Below, piece after piece: positions 44,202-53,431 of a stretch of 64,000 nt of DNA. The stretch spans positions 62,001 to 126,000 of the forward strand of contig JAVDPC010000016.1 of the NCBI GenBank assembly GCA_031296915.1. Reading direction: 5' to 3'. Within the stretch, counting starts at the first letter, position 1; every line of letters begins with the position of its first letter. This DNA comes from Cerasicoccus frondis. GTDB taxonomy: Bacteria > Verrucomicrobiota > Verrucomicrobiia > Opitutales > Cerasicoccaceae. The notes beneath the pieces are model-generated. The model was not told the DNA's origin and did no database searches. It worked only from the letters and a program-made list of their open reading frames with translations. The position numbers and the translations under genes were made by a program.

Positions 44202-44879
44202 ATGAAAACAATTTTCGCCTTGGCTGCCTCTGCACTCATCACCCCTTTGCCTGCATTGGCTGATTTTCTCTACTTCTCCGGCCAGATTACTGACTACCTT
44301 CAGGACAACGAATCGATCACGCCACCCACAGGATTCACCGACATCTATGGCGAGGCTGGCTCCGGCAACACCTTCCAAATAGCGGTTGAAGTTAATCCTG
44401 ATGACACCAAGTCTGCGATTCTCACTGAATATACCTCCGCCATCATCAGCTATACATTTACCGTTGGCGACTATTCGTTTAATTACGGTAGCTACGGCAG
44501 TATTTTTTATACGGAATTAGAATCATCCTGGTTCTTAAACCCAACCGAAGGCGCCCTCAGCGGAGACACCACAATCGGGGATTACACCATAGACACCGAT
44601 GGCCTGAACAGCATCATTTTCTATGACCTCGACGGCTCGATACCACTCGATTCGGAAACAATTCCGAGCGTGGAGACTTTCGCGAATGGCTTCAACGCCG
44701 CCACGGGCAATGTCTACATCAGCTACGAATTTGAAGGCGCCGTCATCGAAGTCAAAGGGGACATTACCAATGTCACCGCCGTGCCCGAGCCCGGCAGCTA
44801 CGCACTCCTAGCCGGGCTCCTGACGCTGATTGGCCTAGGCGTGCGCGGCAGGCAGCGCCAACCGAGAACCCCTGCCTAA
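44202..44879 (+). CDS. PEP-CTERM sorting-domain exported protein
   Basis: From the ATG at 44202 the 225-residue protein has a signal peptide (about 1-20, ending ALADF), a beta-rich Tyr/Ser/Asp body, and a PEP-CTERM signal: VPEPGSYALLAGLLTLIGL followed by a basic RGRQRQPR end. It is the second PEP-CTERM protein of the window (the other is at 16771-17391); no exosortase is present. The 200 bp before it are AT-rich. Confidence 0.87.
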   Translation: MKTIFALAASALITPLPALADFLYFSGQITDYLQDNESITPPTGFTDIYGEAGSGNTFQIAVEVNPDDTKSAILTEYTSAIISYTFTVGDYSFNYGSYGSIFYTELESSWFLNPTEGALSGDTTIGDYTIDTDGLNSIIFYDLDGSIPLDSETIPSVETFANGFNAATGNVYISYEFEGAVIEVKGDITNVTAVPEPGSYALLAGLLTLIGLGVRGRQRQPRTPA

Positions 44880-44950
44880 AGATCAAGCAGCCAGGGCCCG
44901 GCGCATTGCAGTTGCCAGGCCCTGATTGAAGAAACGACGCTCCAACGCGA

Positions 44951-44971
44951 CTAGAGCACTTTTCATCTAGA
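44951..44971. repeat. 21-bp repeat, copy 2
   Basis: This is identical to the element at 34851-34871. Here the repeat supplies the TAG stop codon of the methyltransferase gene (minus strand, 44967-44969). Confidence 0.7.
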
Positions 44972-46028
44972 CCTGCATCAGGTAATAGGCGTTCTGGATA
45001 TCGTGTTCGAAGCGGTGGATGTTCACATCGTCGAAGCCTGCCTCGGCCAGCATTTCCTGGGCTTTTTGCACGCCCCAAACTGCGCCGAGGCCCATGCCGC
45101 CCTGCGCCAGCGAAACCGTCATGCAGTGCATGCAGGAGATCGTGTAGAGCAGCGGTCCCAGCGGGTGCCCGATGTTGTCATTGGGCTCAGAGGAGGCGTC
45201 GATGTCTTGCATTAAAAAGCGACCGCCGGGCTTAAGCGCCTGCCGAATGTTCGCCAGCACGAGGTCGGGGCGCCCCTGGTCATGGATGGCGTCGAGCGCC
45301 GTGATCAAATCGAACGTCTCCGGCTCGCTCCAATGCGTGAGGTCCTTCACCTCGAAGCGCACATTGCCCAGGCGCTTTTCCGCCGCGTGACTACGGGCAA
45401 AGTCGAGCGCCTCCAGGCTCAAGTCGTAACCGTAAAAGCGGCTCCTCGGGAACGCCTCCGCCAAGCGCGTCAAAGCCATTCCGCGGCCGCAGCCAACGTC
45501 CAGCACCTTGATCCCAGCCTCCAATTGCGCTCGCAAACCCGGGAAGAGGTCCACCACCTGCTCGGTGATGATCGGCACAATCGATTGCCCGCTGTCCTCG
45601 GCCATCACTGCTTGGAAGCGGGGGTACTTCGAGTAGGGCACGCCGCCGCCGTTCCTGAAGCACGCGATCACGTCATCCTCCACGCTGGCGAGCACCGGCA
45701 AGAACTGCGCGAAGATCGCCAGGTTTTCCGTCGCGGAGTGACGACTGAGCCAGTGCGCATGCTCGGGCGGCAGGCGATGTGAGCCCACCGAAGCATCGCG
45801 CTCTACGATCTCGGCTGCGGTCAGGCAGCCCAACCATTCACGCACGTAGCGTTCGTTGAGCCCGGCGTCGTCCGCCAGCTCGGCGCTCGTGCGCCACTCG
45901 CCATCGGCCAGGACGTCAAACAGCCCCGTCCGGTGACCAATGGAGATCATCAGCAGGGTCATGCCGCCGTTGAGCATGCCGAGGTATTTTTCCGCGAAGG
46001 CCTCTTGCTTGGGGAGGTCGCGGCTCAT
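44967..46028 (-). CDS. Class I SAM methyltransferase with N-terminal winged helix (Rv2258c-like)
   Basis: From the ATG at 46028 the protein has 353 residues; a further start at 46049 adds seven. The N-terminal winged-helix part (GLFDVLADGEWRTSAELADDAGLNERYVREWL) is typical of Rv2258c-like methyltransferases. The SAM site is VLDVGCGRGMALTRLAEAFP with YDLS and the later LITALDAIHD. The substrate is unknown. A 14-bp palindrome upstream is identical to one before the TetR gene, so the repressor very probably controls this gene. Confidence 0.9.
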   Translation of the reverse strand: MSRDLPKQEAFAEKYLGMLNGGMTLLMISIGHRTGLFDVLADGEWRTSAELADDAGLNERYVREWLGCLTAAEIVERDASVGSHRLPPEHAHWLSRHSATENLAIFAQFLPVLASVEDDVIACFRNGGGVPYSKYPRFQAVMAEDSGQSIVPIITEQVVDLFPGLRAQLEAGIKVLDVGCGRGMALTRLAEAFPRSRFYGYDLSLEALDFARSHAAEKRLGNVRFEVKDLTHWSEPETFDLITALDAIHDQGRPDLVLANIRQALKPGGRFLMQDIDASSEPNDNIGHPLGPLLYTISCMHCMTVSLAQGGMGLGAVWGVQKAQEMLAEAGFDDVNIHRFEHDIQNAYYLMQV

Positions 46029-46076
46029 GGTGTTGCATATCTTGCACATAGTATTGTCTTCGTTACTGGTAGAGAC

Positions 46077-46090
46077 AGACAGATCTGTCT
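46077..46090. promoter_or_regulatory. TetR-type operator before the methyltransferase
   Basis: AGACAGATCTGTCT is a perfect 14-bp palindrome, 49 bp before the ATG at 46028. The same 14 bases lie before the TetR gene at 46745-46758. Confidence 0.82.
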
Positions 46091-46136
46091 AGTTGAGTGG
46101 AAAGAATTTCCCTGAAGGAAAGTTTAATCGGGCGAC

Positions 46137-46730
46137 TTACCAGGCGACAGGCTCGACTTGGCGCTTGATCGTCTGTATGGCTTGAATAATCGGCCAATGG
46201 TCGCGGTAAGCGACGGCGGCCGCAATGGCGCCATCCATCAGCACAATGTACAGCCGCGCCAGCTGATCCAGGTCCACACGCTGCAGCGAAGAATTCTCCG
46301 CGTAGTAGGCCTGAGCAAGTTCTTTGACCAGATCGATCAACACCTCGTGGTGATGCCGGGAAATGGCGTGCAACCGCTCGTCGCCGTTAGGTGACTCCGC
46401 AAGGATCAGCTGAAACGGGCAGCCACGGTAGTCATACATTTCGAGCCACTGCGGCAGGAGCGTCAGCAGGCCATAAAAGCGGTCCCGCGCCGACGTCAGC
46501 GTGCCCAACCCAAGGTGCATTTCTTCCATCTCCTTGTCGGAAATCGCCTGGGCGTAAGCGACGAATAAATCGTCCTTAGAGGGAAAGTGCGCGTAAAAGG
46601 ACGCACGCGCCACCCCGGCCTCAGCAATGATCTGATTAATCCCGGTGGCCTGATAGCCCTGCCGGTAAAACAGATCAACCGCCTTGCTTAAGATCCGCTC
46701 ACGCGGGCTGGACTGGGTGGCTGTTGTCAT
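46137..46730 (-). CDS. TetR/AcrR-family repressor
   Basis: The 197-residue protein has the TetR helix-turn-helix (TGINQIIAEAGVARASFYAHFPSKDDLFVAY, about 30-60) and a ligand-binding C-terminal part with YRGCPFQLILAE. The ATG at 46730 is preferred; a TTG lies two codons upstream. It is read in the same direction as the methyltransferase gene, 107 bp before it. Identical palindromes stand before both genes, so it is likely to repress itself and the methyltransferase. Confidence 0.92.
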   Translation of the reverse strand: MTTATQSSPRERILSKAVDLFYRQGYQATGINQIIAEAGVARASFYAHFPSKDDLFVAYAQAISDKEMEEMHLGLGTLTSARDRFYGLLTLLPQWLEMYDYRGCPFQLILAESPNGDERLHAISRHHHEVLIDLVKELAQAYYAENSSLQRVDLDQLARLYIVLMDGAIAAAVAYRDHWPIIQAIQTIKRQVEPVAW

Positions 46731-46744
46731 AAGCAATCCACGAT

Positions 46745-46758
46745 AGACAGATCTGTCT
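46745..46758. promoter_or_regulatory. TetR-type operator before the repressor gene
   Basis: AGACAGATCTGTCT, a perfect palindrome, ends 14 bp before the ATG of the TetR gene, where a bound repressor would block transcription. Confidence 0.82.
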
Positions 46759-46982
46759 GTTCGGCAAGTGAAAACTTAGTAAATGAATTGTAAGAAGGCA
46801 GATTGTGATTTACATAATGCCCATGCCCAACGCTCCACATGATTGGCGACTCACGATTACAGGCATGAGAGGCCAACACCCAAGTTTACCAGTTAGGACT
46901 GTCATTGGCATAACATTTTCAATAATAAGGCGCCGATCATGAGCTCCGAAATCAGCATTTACCAAGAGCCCAAGAACCTAAC

Positions 46983-47402
46983 ATGGTGTTATCTAAAAAA
47001 ATGAACGATATCTACGAACCGCTCGACACATACTTTGAAAAGTTCCCCTACTCTTCGAAAATAGAAGGGCAGGAAGAAAGGATAGCCAGAGAAGCGTATA
47101 GGCTTTTAGAAGAATTCGGCACACATTCTTGGGATTTTGACGTTGCCGAAGGCTTTTTCGGAGAGCGGGGCTTAAGCATCTTAATTCAGAATCTTGAACT
47201 TCCCTGGAAGAAAATGATCGAGTGGACTAAAGAAATGCAAAAAGAGCTAATTGAAGGTGCTGCATTGAATTTTGAAGTCTACGATAGTATCAGGGACGGG
47301 ATGATGCATGCTGGCGATCAAGTCTACCATCACATAGTTTTTCACGATCGAGTTCTGGTAGAAGACTCAGAAGTAGAAAAAGGAGAGAACCAGCCGGAGT
47401 AG
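46983..47402 (+). CDS. Hypothetical protein, accessory
   Basis: The 139-residue acidic protein is AT-rich in codon use. A start at 47001 (MNDIYEPLDTYFEKF) is also possible. It contains EEFGTHSWDFDVAEGFFGERG and DGMMHAGDQVYHHIVFHDRVLV. No family recognised; size and composition resemble immunity or cassette-borne proteins. It lies between the TetR gene and a membrane protein. Confidence 0.55.
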   Translation: MVLSKKMNDIYEPLDTYFEKFPYSSKIEGQEERIAREAYRLLEEFGTHSWDFDVAEGFFGERGLSILIQNLELPWKKMIEWTKEMQKELIEGAALNFEVYDSIRDGMMHAGDQVYHHIVFHDRVLVEDSEVEKGENQPE

Positions 47403-47476
47403 GCAACGTCGCGCCGCGCCGCGCCTATCCTCGACGTTATATCCGGGAGTTAGCGGTTGTTCTTTCCATCTGTTTC

Positions 47477-48289
47477 GTGACTATTTATTTCTCATTAGTC
47501 CTTCTCGGCTCTCAACTGAATTTCTGGCGGTTCTTCCTGCTTTTGCCGGTGCTCCTGATCATGATCTCCATCCTGTGTGGCATTGTCGACTTTATGCGGC
47601 TAAAGGTAATCTTGGACTCACAAGGGATCACAGAGCGGAAGCGCTTTCAAAAAGATGTGCACCTCAGTTGGTCGGACATGCAAGAGGCTGACTTCGTCAT
47701 GGGCTTCCTGAACTTGAAAGGCAATCAGACGGTTATCGGTATCAGCGAAAAGCTGAAAGGCTTCCCCGAACTCATGCAGCAAGTGATTGCTAAACGCCCC
47801 GATATATTCACTACTAAAAGCCATGCCTCCCCCTACTTCTCCTTCATCTACGCTATATTCATGCTACTTGCCCTCATTTTGGGGATATTAGCCTGGGTCG
47901 AAAATGGCGTGTTTCAGTGGCTACTCATTTTGGGCGCACTCTATTTTTTAACGAGCGCACTACTCCAACCCTACAGTCTGAAAATTGAAGATAGGCGTTT
48001 GGAGCTGAAATCCATCCTGCGGAAACGAGTGATCCTGCGCGATGATGTCTTGGATGTTCAATGGACACACCGGCCCACCCGCAAGCGCGCCCATGCCATG
48101 CACGCGAAAATCATTCTAACCCAGGGAGAACCACTGAGACTCAGCCACTTCACCCCGGGTGATTACCATCTTTACCAGACGCTTCAGCAGTGGTGGAAAA
48201 ACAAGCCCTCGCCCGATTCAGCACCCTCATCATCGGAGTGTGGAGACCTCCACAGATTGCCCCCCATACCTCATCGTCCGCATGAATAG
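47477..48289 (+). CDS. Membrane protein with PH-like domains, hypothetical
   Basis: The 270-residue protein starts at GTG 47477. Two pairs of hydrophobic segments (about 3-38 and 120-160) are each followed by a soluble beta segment (MRLKVILDSQGITERKRF, and LKIEDRRLELKSILRKRVILRDDV), reminiscent of bacterial PH-domain membrane proteins. The C-terminus is Pro/His-rich. Function unknown. Confidence 0.62.
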   Translation: MTIYFSLVLLGSQLNFWRFFLLLPVLLIMISILCGIVDFMRLKVILDSQGITERKRFQKDVHLSWSDMQEADFVMGFLNLKGNQTVIGISEKLKGFPELMQQVIAKRPDIFTTKSHASPYFSFIYAIFMLLALILGILAWVENGVFQWLLILGALYFLTSALLQPYSLKIEDRRLELKSILRKRVILRDDVLDVQWTHRPTRKRAHAMHAKIILTQGEPLRLSHFTPGDYHLYQTLQQWWKNKPSPDSAPSSSECGDLHRLPPIPHRPHE

Positions 48290-48422
48290 ATTTCATCCTG
48301 CTAGTTGGGCCAGAGACGCTTTTTTATTGCAGAATCGGGAGGGCCAGTGACAATGGCCCGCTGTCAGTCTTAACGCGGTTTCCCGCGCATTCCAACCACC
48401 ACCCAACACGTGTAAGTTAATT

Positions 48423-49925
48423 ATGCCTGAAGCAAGCTCCGACATCGGACTCATCGGCCTCGCGGTCATGGGTCAGAACCTCGCGCTCAACATCGCCGAC
48501 CACGGCTTCCAAATCTCGGTCTACAACCGTACGACCTCGAAGATGGAAGAATTCGTCGCCAAGCACCCCAACACGCCTGGCGGCCTCGTTGGCAGCCCTA
48601 CCCTCGAAGAGTTCGTGGCGAGCCTCAAGCGCCCGCGCAAGATCATCATCCTCGTGCAAGCTGGCCGCGCGACTGACGCCGTGATCGACGGCCTCATCCC
48701 GCTGCTCGAAGCTGACGACATCATCATCGACGGTGGCAACGCTTACTGGATGGACACCATCCGCCGCGAAAAGGATCTCACCGAAAAGGGCCTGCGCTTC
48801 ATCGGCAGCGGCGTTTCCGGTGGGGAAGAAGGCGCGCGCTTTGGCCCGTCCCTCATGCCCGGCGGTAAAGAATCTGCCTACAAGGAACTTCAGCCGATCT
48901 GGGAAGCTGTCGCCGCCAAGGTCGACGCCGAAACCGGCAAGCCCCTCGAAGGCGCTGCCCCCGGCAAACCCGTCGAAGGTGGCGTGCCCTGCACCGCCTA
49001 CATTGGCGAGAACGGTGCCGGCCACTATGTGAAGATGGTTCACAACGGCATCGAATACGGCGATATGCAGATGATCTGCGAAGCCTACGACCTCATGAAG
49101 AACCTCCTCGGCCTCTCCGCTCCGGAAATGGCTGAAATCTTCAAGAAGTGGGACGACGGCCTCCTCGACTCTTTCCTCGTCGAAATCACCGCTGAAGTTC
49201 TTGCCCAGAAGGACCCGGCTACCGGCGCTGACTTCGTGGACATCGTCCTCGACACCGCAGGCCAAAAGGGCACCGGCAAGTGGACCTCCATCAGCGCACT
49301 CGACATGGGCACGCCCGCGCCGACCATCGCTGAGGCCGTGTTCGCCCGCTGCGTATCCGCCATCAAGGAAGAGCGCGTGGCCGCCAGCGAAATCCTCGCC
49401 GGCCCGAACAAGACCTTCGAAGGAGACAAACAAGCGCTGATCGACGCGATTCACGATGCGCTTTACTGCTCGAAGATTTGCTCCTACGCCCAGGGCTTCC
49501 AGCTCATGCGCGCCGCCCAAGAAGAATACGACTGGAAGCTCAACTTCGGCGAAATCGCGCAGATCTGGCGCGGCGGTTGCATCATCCGCGCTGGCTTCCT
49601 CCAGAAGATCACCGACGCATTCGACGGCAATCCCGAACTGGCCAACCTCCTACTCGACCCATACTTCAAGGAAACGGTTGCCAAGTTCGAAGCCAGCTGG
49701 CGCAAGGTGGTCGCCACCGCTTGCGAATACGGCATCCCGGTCCCCTGCTTCGGCAGCGCGCTGTTCTACTTCGACAGCTACCGCAGCGCCCGCCTCCCGC
49801 AGAACCTGCTCCAATCGCAGCGCGACTTCTTCGGCGCCCACACCTACGAGCGCACCGACACGCCGCGCGGCAAGTTCTTCCACATCGACTGGCCGGACCC
49901 CGCACGCCCCCAGCTCGACGCCTAG
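48423..49925 (+). CDS. gnd: 6-phosphogluconate dehydrogenase, NADP-type long form
   Basis: This is the oxidative pentose-phosphate enzyme yielding ribulose 5-phosphate, CO2 and NADPH. The 500-residue protein has the [14 protein letters not shown] nucleotide fold and SVYNRTTSK at the second strand, where Arg and Thr fit NADP. Other motifs are [41 protein letters not shown], and the C-terminal dimer domain that the short paralogue lacks. It is monocistronic with a strong terminator. Confidence 0.97.
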   Translation: MPEASSDIGLIGLAVMGQNLALNIADHGFQISVYNRTTSKMEEFVAKHPNTPGGLVGSPTLEEFVASLKRPRKIIILVQAGRATDAVIDGLIPLLEADDIIIDGGNAYWMDTIRREKDLTEKGLRFIGSGVSGGEEGARFGPSLMPGGKESAYKELQPIWEAVAAKVDAETGKPLEGAAPGKPVEGGVPCTAYIGENGAGHYVKMVHNGIEYGDMQMICEAYDLMKNLLGLSAPEMAEIFKKWDDGLLDSFLVEITAEVLAQKDPATGADFVDIVLDTAGQKGTGKWTSISALDMGTPAPTIAEAVFARCVSAIKEERVAASEILAGPNKTFEGDKQALIDAIHDALYCSKICSYAQGFQLMRAAQEEYDWKLNFGEIAQIWRGGCIIRAGFLQKITDAFDGNPELANLLLDPYFKETVAKFEASWRKVVATACEYGIPVPCFGSALFYFDSYRSARLPQNLLQSQRDFFGAHTYERTDTPRGKFFHIDWPDPARPQLDA

Positions 49926-49992
49926 GCAGCGTGCCGCTGCACCCATAGATTTCGCCAATGGCGAAATACGGAGGGGCAACAGATTATTTACC

Positions 49993-50018
49993 AACCGCCG
50001 GGTTCGCGCCCGGCGGTT
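49993..50018 (+). terminator. Intrinsic terminator of gnd
   Basis: AACCGCCGGG (49993-50002) and CCCGGCGGTT (50009-50018) form a perfect 10-bp stem with a 6-nt loop, followed by a T-run of eight. Confidence 0.92.
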
Positions 50019-50116
50019 TTTTTTCCCTCGTTATACGAATACGATTCTATCAGAGCCACCTTGCCTCACCACATTTGCGCAATGCGCAAATCGATCGATG
50101 CAACCGGAGGTTGCCT

Positions 50117-50809
50117 TCAGTTGAGGCCGTCCTGGCCCATGAAGGTCAGGGTTTCGGCGACGTAGTTGAGCGCGCGGCGGGCTTCGGTGAAGCGGTTGCC
50201 CAGGGCCTGATAGCAATCCGTCAGGCAATACTCATGCGCGAGGTGGTGATCCCCTGCTGCTCGGTAATGCGCCTGTCCGATGTTTTCATAATAGTTGAGC
50301 GCAGGCGCGCCACGATATGTTGCCCGGTAATCGACGTGCGGGCGGAACAGCCCGGTGACCACGAGGGACCGCTCCGCCAAACACACGGTTAAATAAAAGC
50401 GCTCGCAAAAGCCTGCCTGCTGGATCTGCGACATCACGTCGACAGCATAGAACGCGGCCTGGCGTTTGCCGTTTTGATTGCCATTAAAGACACGCGAAGT
50501 GGACATGGAATCCGCCATGAGCGACGCCACGTAGTCGGCGAGATCGCGGTCCTCCAAGCCACACTCAGTGAAGCGGTGACGCACGAGCACGTAAAAATAG
50601 AGGCGCGGCGAAATGTTGATTGGCAAAGGCTGTTCGAGCACGGCCTGAAAGACGGCCGGTTCATCCAGCAACTGGTCCCGCATAGGCGGGTCAGCAAGTA
50701 ATGCGATTAAGGCCTCGGCGGCAGAGCCGTCAGGCGCCAGGACCGACTGCAAAAACGCGAGGTCAGCGTTCGTCAGCCCGTCGCGACATATTGGTTGCAC
50801 GAGCTTCAT
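50117..50809 (-). CDS. Conserved-looking hypothetical protein
   Basis: From the ATG at 50809 the protein has 230 residues, all helical in appearance, with a motif-rich C-terminal half (LTVCLAERSLVVTGLFRP, YYENIGQAHYRAAG, LAHEYCLTDCYQAL) that looks like a ligand- or iron-binding helical bundle. No signal peptide; I cannot assign a family. A longer frame to 50923 adds a Cys-rich start that overlaps the neighbouring terminator and is not preferred. Confidence 0.6.
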   Translation of the reverse strand: MKLVQPICRDGLTNADLAFLQSVLAPDGSAAEALIALLADPPMRDQLLDEPAVFQAVLEQPLPINISPRLYFYVLVRHRFTECGLEDRDLADYVASLMADSMSTSRVFNGNQNGKRQAAFYAVDVMSQIQQAGFCERFYLTVCLAERSLVVTGLFRPHVDYRATYRGAPALNYYENIGQAHYRAAGDHHLAHEYCLTDCYQALGNRFTEARRALNYVAETLTFMGQDGLN

Positions 50810-50909
50810 GGCGTTCACATCTAAGCATAGCTTATGCCAGTAAACACCCTTTGGCAAGTACCCATTACTGAAGCAGTTAGCGAACCTTACGCTTGCGCTT
50901 ATAAGACAA

Positions 50910-50938
50910 AGCCCGGCGGACAAACGTCACGCCGGGCT
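50910..50938 (-). terminator. Intrinsic terminator of the coiled-coil/HTH gene
   Basis: AGCCCGGCG (50910-50918) and CGCCGGGCT (50930-50938) form a 9-bp stem with an 11-nt loop. On the minus strand TTGTCTTAT follows. Confidence 0.75.
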
Positions 50939-50961
50939 CATCAGGGGAGGGATGATGAAAA

Positions 50962-51357
50962 TTAGATGTTGTCGTATTCGCCCTTGCAGATCTTGGACAC
51001 GACGGAGTAGCTGATTTCACGAGCCTTGGCGACCTGATTCATCGAGTATCCGCTTTCGACTTCGCCCTTGATCTCGTCGCGTAGCTCAGCGGTCACCTTG
51101 GTGCGCTTGCGGCGGGGAGCGCCTTCTGCCTTCTTCTTGGTGCTGCCTTTTTTGCGACCACGGAAGGTCACGCCAAAGTGTTCGATGAGGGCTTCAACGA
51201 GCGCCTTGGGGGTTTCATATTCGCTGGACTTGAAGAGCTGCTCCAGCTTTTGCGAAGCGGCCTTCTGTTCTTTAGCCAATTCCTTGAGTTCTTTTTCACG
51301 CGCTGCGAGAGCTTTTTTCTCAGCTTCGAGCGCTTTTAATTGATCAGCGATTTCCAT
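50962..51357 (-). CDS. Coiled-coil protein with basic linker and helix-turn-helix
   Basis: The 131-residue protein has a coiled coil (about 1-45), a short helical part (about 48-65), a basic linker with GRKKGSTKKK and APRRKRTK (about 68-90), and a C-terminal helix-turn-helix (GYSMNQVAKAREISYSVVSKICKG, about 103-126). The layout, oligomeriser plus basic arm plus HTH, recalls H-NS-like or other nucleoid-associated regulators, but I recognise no family. It is monocistronic with its own terminator. Confidence 0.72.
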   Translation of the reverse strand: MEIADQLKALEAEKKALAAREKELKELAKEQKAASQKLEQLFKSSEYETPKALVEALIEHFGVTFRGRKKGSTKKKAEGAPRRKRTKVTAELRDEIKGEVESGYSMNQVAKAREISYSVVSKICKGEYDNI

Positions 51358-51470
51358 GAATTTGATATCGGGTTTTCGTGGTAAAGGCTAGAACCAAAAC
51401 GCATGATCACACGTGCGCAAGCACTAATTTTAAACAACGTGAATTTATTAATTTACCGGTAAGTCGAACT

Positions 51471-53303
51471 TTAATTACTTACACTAAGTGGTATGCGTAT
51501 ATGAACCATGCCCTCAGAGAGACCTCCCACTCGCTTGCCCTGATGCTTCTCAAACAAGCGCAACATGGGCGTATTATCCGGGGCAACAAGCGCCCACAAT
51601 GAGTCAAGGCCACGGCGATGCGCAATCGCCATCATGCGTTGCAGCAACAGGCTTCCCAGCCCATGGCGCCGCATTTCTTCATGAACAACGAAGGCGACTT
51701 CCGCCGTTTGCCCATCGTCTTCCAGGAAATAGCGACCCACTGCGCGTAAGCGTTGACGTGGCCCACGGCGCTCAAAAACACCTAACGCAAGGTCTTTTTC
51801 CTGATCGACTCCAACCAGTTCACTCGCGCGTTCACGCGACATGCGTTGAACGCTATAACCATAGCGCTTTTGAATTGTTTCCGCTGTGTGTGAATAAAAG
51901 AACTCTTGTAAATTACGTTCATCAGACGGGTGTAACGGCCTCAACACATAGTCTTTTTCCCTTATACGAATGCGCTGAAATTCTACACCGCCAATTTCTT
52001 TTACCGGCCGAGGCACCAGTTTTTCGTAAGAAGCAATGAGGTTCCTTTCCCGCGCCGAGCGCAGTAATGCTTCTCGGAATTTTGGATCGGCGATTTGAAT
52101 TAATTCCAACGCTCGCTCGCGAACATTGCGCCCGCGCAAAGTGGCGATCCCGTGCTCGGTCACAATAAAATGAATATCCGCGCGACTGCCCACGAGCCCA
52201 GCGCCCTCGGACAAAAAGGGCACGATGCGCGAGGCCTGGCCGCCCTTGGCTGTAGATGGCAAAGCAATGATTGGCAGCCCATCCGGGCTCAACACCGCGC
52301 CGCGCGTGAAGTCCATCAGCCCGCCTATCCCACTGTAAAAACGCCCCTTCACCGACGCCGCAACTTGCCCCGTCAAATCGACTTCCATGGCGCTGTTGAT
52401 CGCCACGACTTTCCGGTTCTTAGCAATCTGCGCAATGTTGTTCGTGTATTCCGTGGGTCGAAATGAAATGTGCGCATTTTCGTGGATAAAGTCATACAGC
52501 GCCCGCGACCCCACGCAGAACGACGCCACCGTGTGACCGCGGTTGAGTTGCTTTTCCGAGTTGTCCACGGCGCCGCACTCGATGAGCTCGCGCACGCCAT
52601 CACTGAACATTTCAGTGTGTACGCCCAGATGTCGGTGATCCTTCAGCGCCCGGATCGCGCGGTCGGGAATGTCCCCGATGCCCACTTGCAAAGTCGAGCC
52701 GTCTTCCACGAGTTGCGCCAGGTATTCACCAATTTTACTGGCGACGGCCGCGTCCTCCTCATCCGGCGTCCACTCTGGCAGTTCAGCCTCAGCCTCCAGA
52801 TAATAATCGATCTCGCTGGTGTGCAAAAATGTTTCGCCAAAGGTCCGAGGGAGCCGGGGGTTAATTTGTGCAACCACAACCTGCGCCGCACGGCAGGCAG
52901 CATGCACGACATCCACGCTCACGCCGAGCGAGCAGTAGCCTTGGTTGTCAGGCGGGGACACCATGATCAGCGCAGCGCGCAGAGGCACAACGCCTTCCAG
53001 GAAGAGCGAGGGCAACTCACTTAAAAAGCACGGCGTATAATCCGCCACCCCGGCATTGACCGCCTCGCGAATCCCAGGCCCCATGAAAAACGCATTCGCC
53101 TTAAAAGTATGACGTCGCTTTTCGTCAATCCAGGGCGTGGGCCCATAGGTGCGGATGTGCGCAAGCTCGATGTCCGCCAATGTATTTTGAGCCGCGAGCA
53201 TGTGCTCCATCAGCATCTGAGGGCAAGCAGCGCCGCTGCCAATAAAAACACGGCTCCCGGGCAAGGCGATCCGGGGCCAATCTGCGGAGGTTAAGGGCTT
53301 CAC
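51471..53303 (-). CDS. Acetyl-CoA hydrolase/transferase fused to a GNAT acetyltransferase
   Basis: The 610-residue protein has a class I CoA-transferase of the 4-hydroxybutyrate/acetate type (about 1-430) with VHTEMFSDGV carrying the likely catalytic Glu, and LPSTAKGGQASRIVP. The C-terminal GNAT domain (about 445-600) has VAFVVHEEMRRHGLGSLLLQRM, the acetyl-CoA loop. Such fusions are known in other bacteria and may acylate proteins with CoA thioesters handled by the first domain; that link is inference. It is monocistronic. Confidence 0.9.
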   Translation of the reverse strand: MKPLTSADWPRIALPGSRVFIGSGAACPQMLMEHMLAAQNTLADIELAHIRTYGPTPWIDEKRRHTFKANAFFMGPGIREAVNAGVADYTPCFLSELPSLFLEGVVPLRAALIMVSPPDNQGYCSLGVSVDVVHAACRAAQVVVAQINPRLPRTFGETFLHTSEIDYYLEAEAELPEWTPDEEDAAVASKIGEYLAQLVEDGSTLQVGIGDIPDRAIRALKDHRHLGVHTEMFSDGVRELIECGAVDNSEKQLNRGHTVASFCVGSRALYDFIHENAHISFRPTEYTNNIAQIAKNRKVVAINSAMEVDLTGQVAASVKGRFYSGIGGLMDFTRGAVLSPDGLPIIALPSTAKGGQASRIVPFLSEGAGLVGSRADIHFIVTEHGIATLRGRNVRERALELIQIADPKFREALLRSARERNLIASYEKLVPRPVKEIGGVEFQRIRIREKDYVLRPLHPSDERNLQEFFYSHTAETIQKRYGYSVQRMSRERASELVGVDQEKDLALGVFERRGPRQRLRAVGRYFLEDDGQTAEVAFVVHEEMRRHGLGSLLLQRMMAIAHRRGLDSLWALVAPDNTPMLRLFEKHQGKRVGGLSEGMVHIRIPLSVSN

Positions 53304-53431
53304 TGTCTATAGCTTATGCACAAACCCGAAGATTATCACGCAAATACTTCACTTTTGCCGGACAAGCGCGCTGACAGGAAATTGTGCATCGCCCCGACAC
53401 ACGCAGCTTTGATTAATGCTGGAACGCTCAA

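Noticed and set aside
47400..47446. Integron attC-like symmetry (AACGTCG..CGACGTT)
   Set aside because: The terminal 7-mers do not fit RYYYAAC/GTTRRRY, and no similar sites follow the neighbouring small genes.
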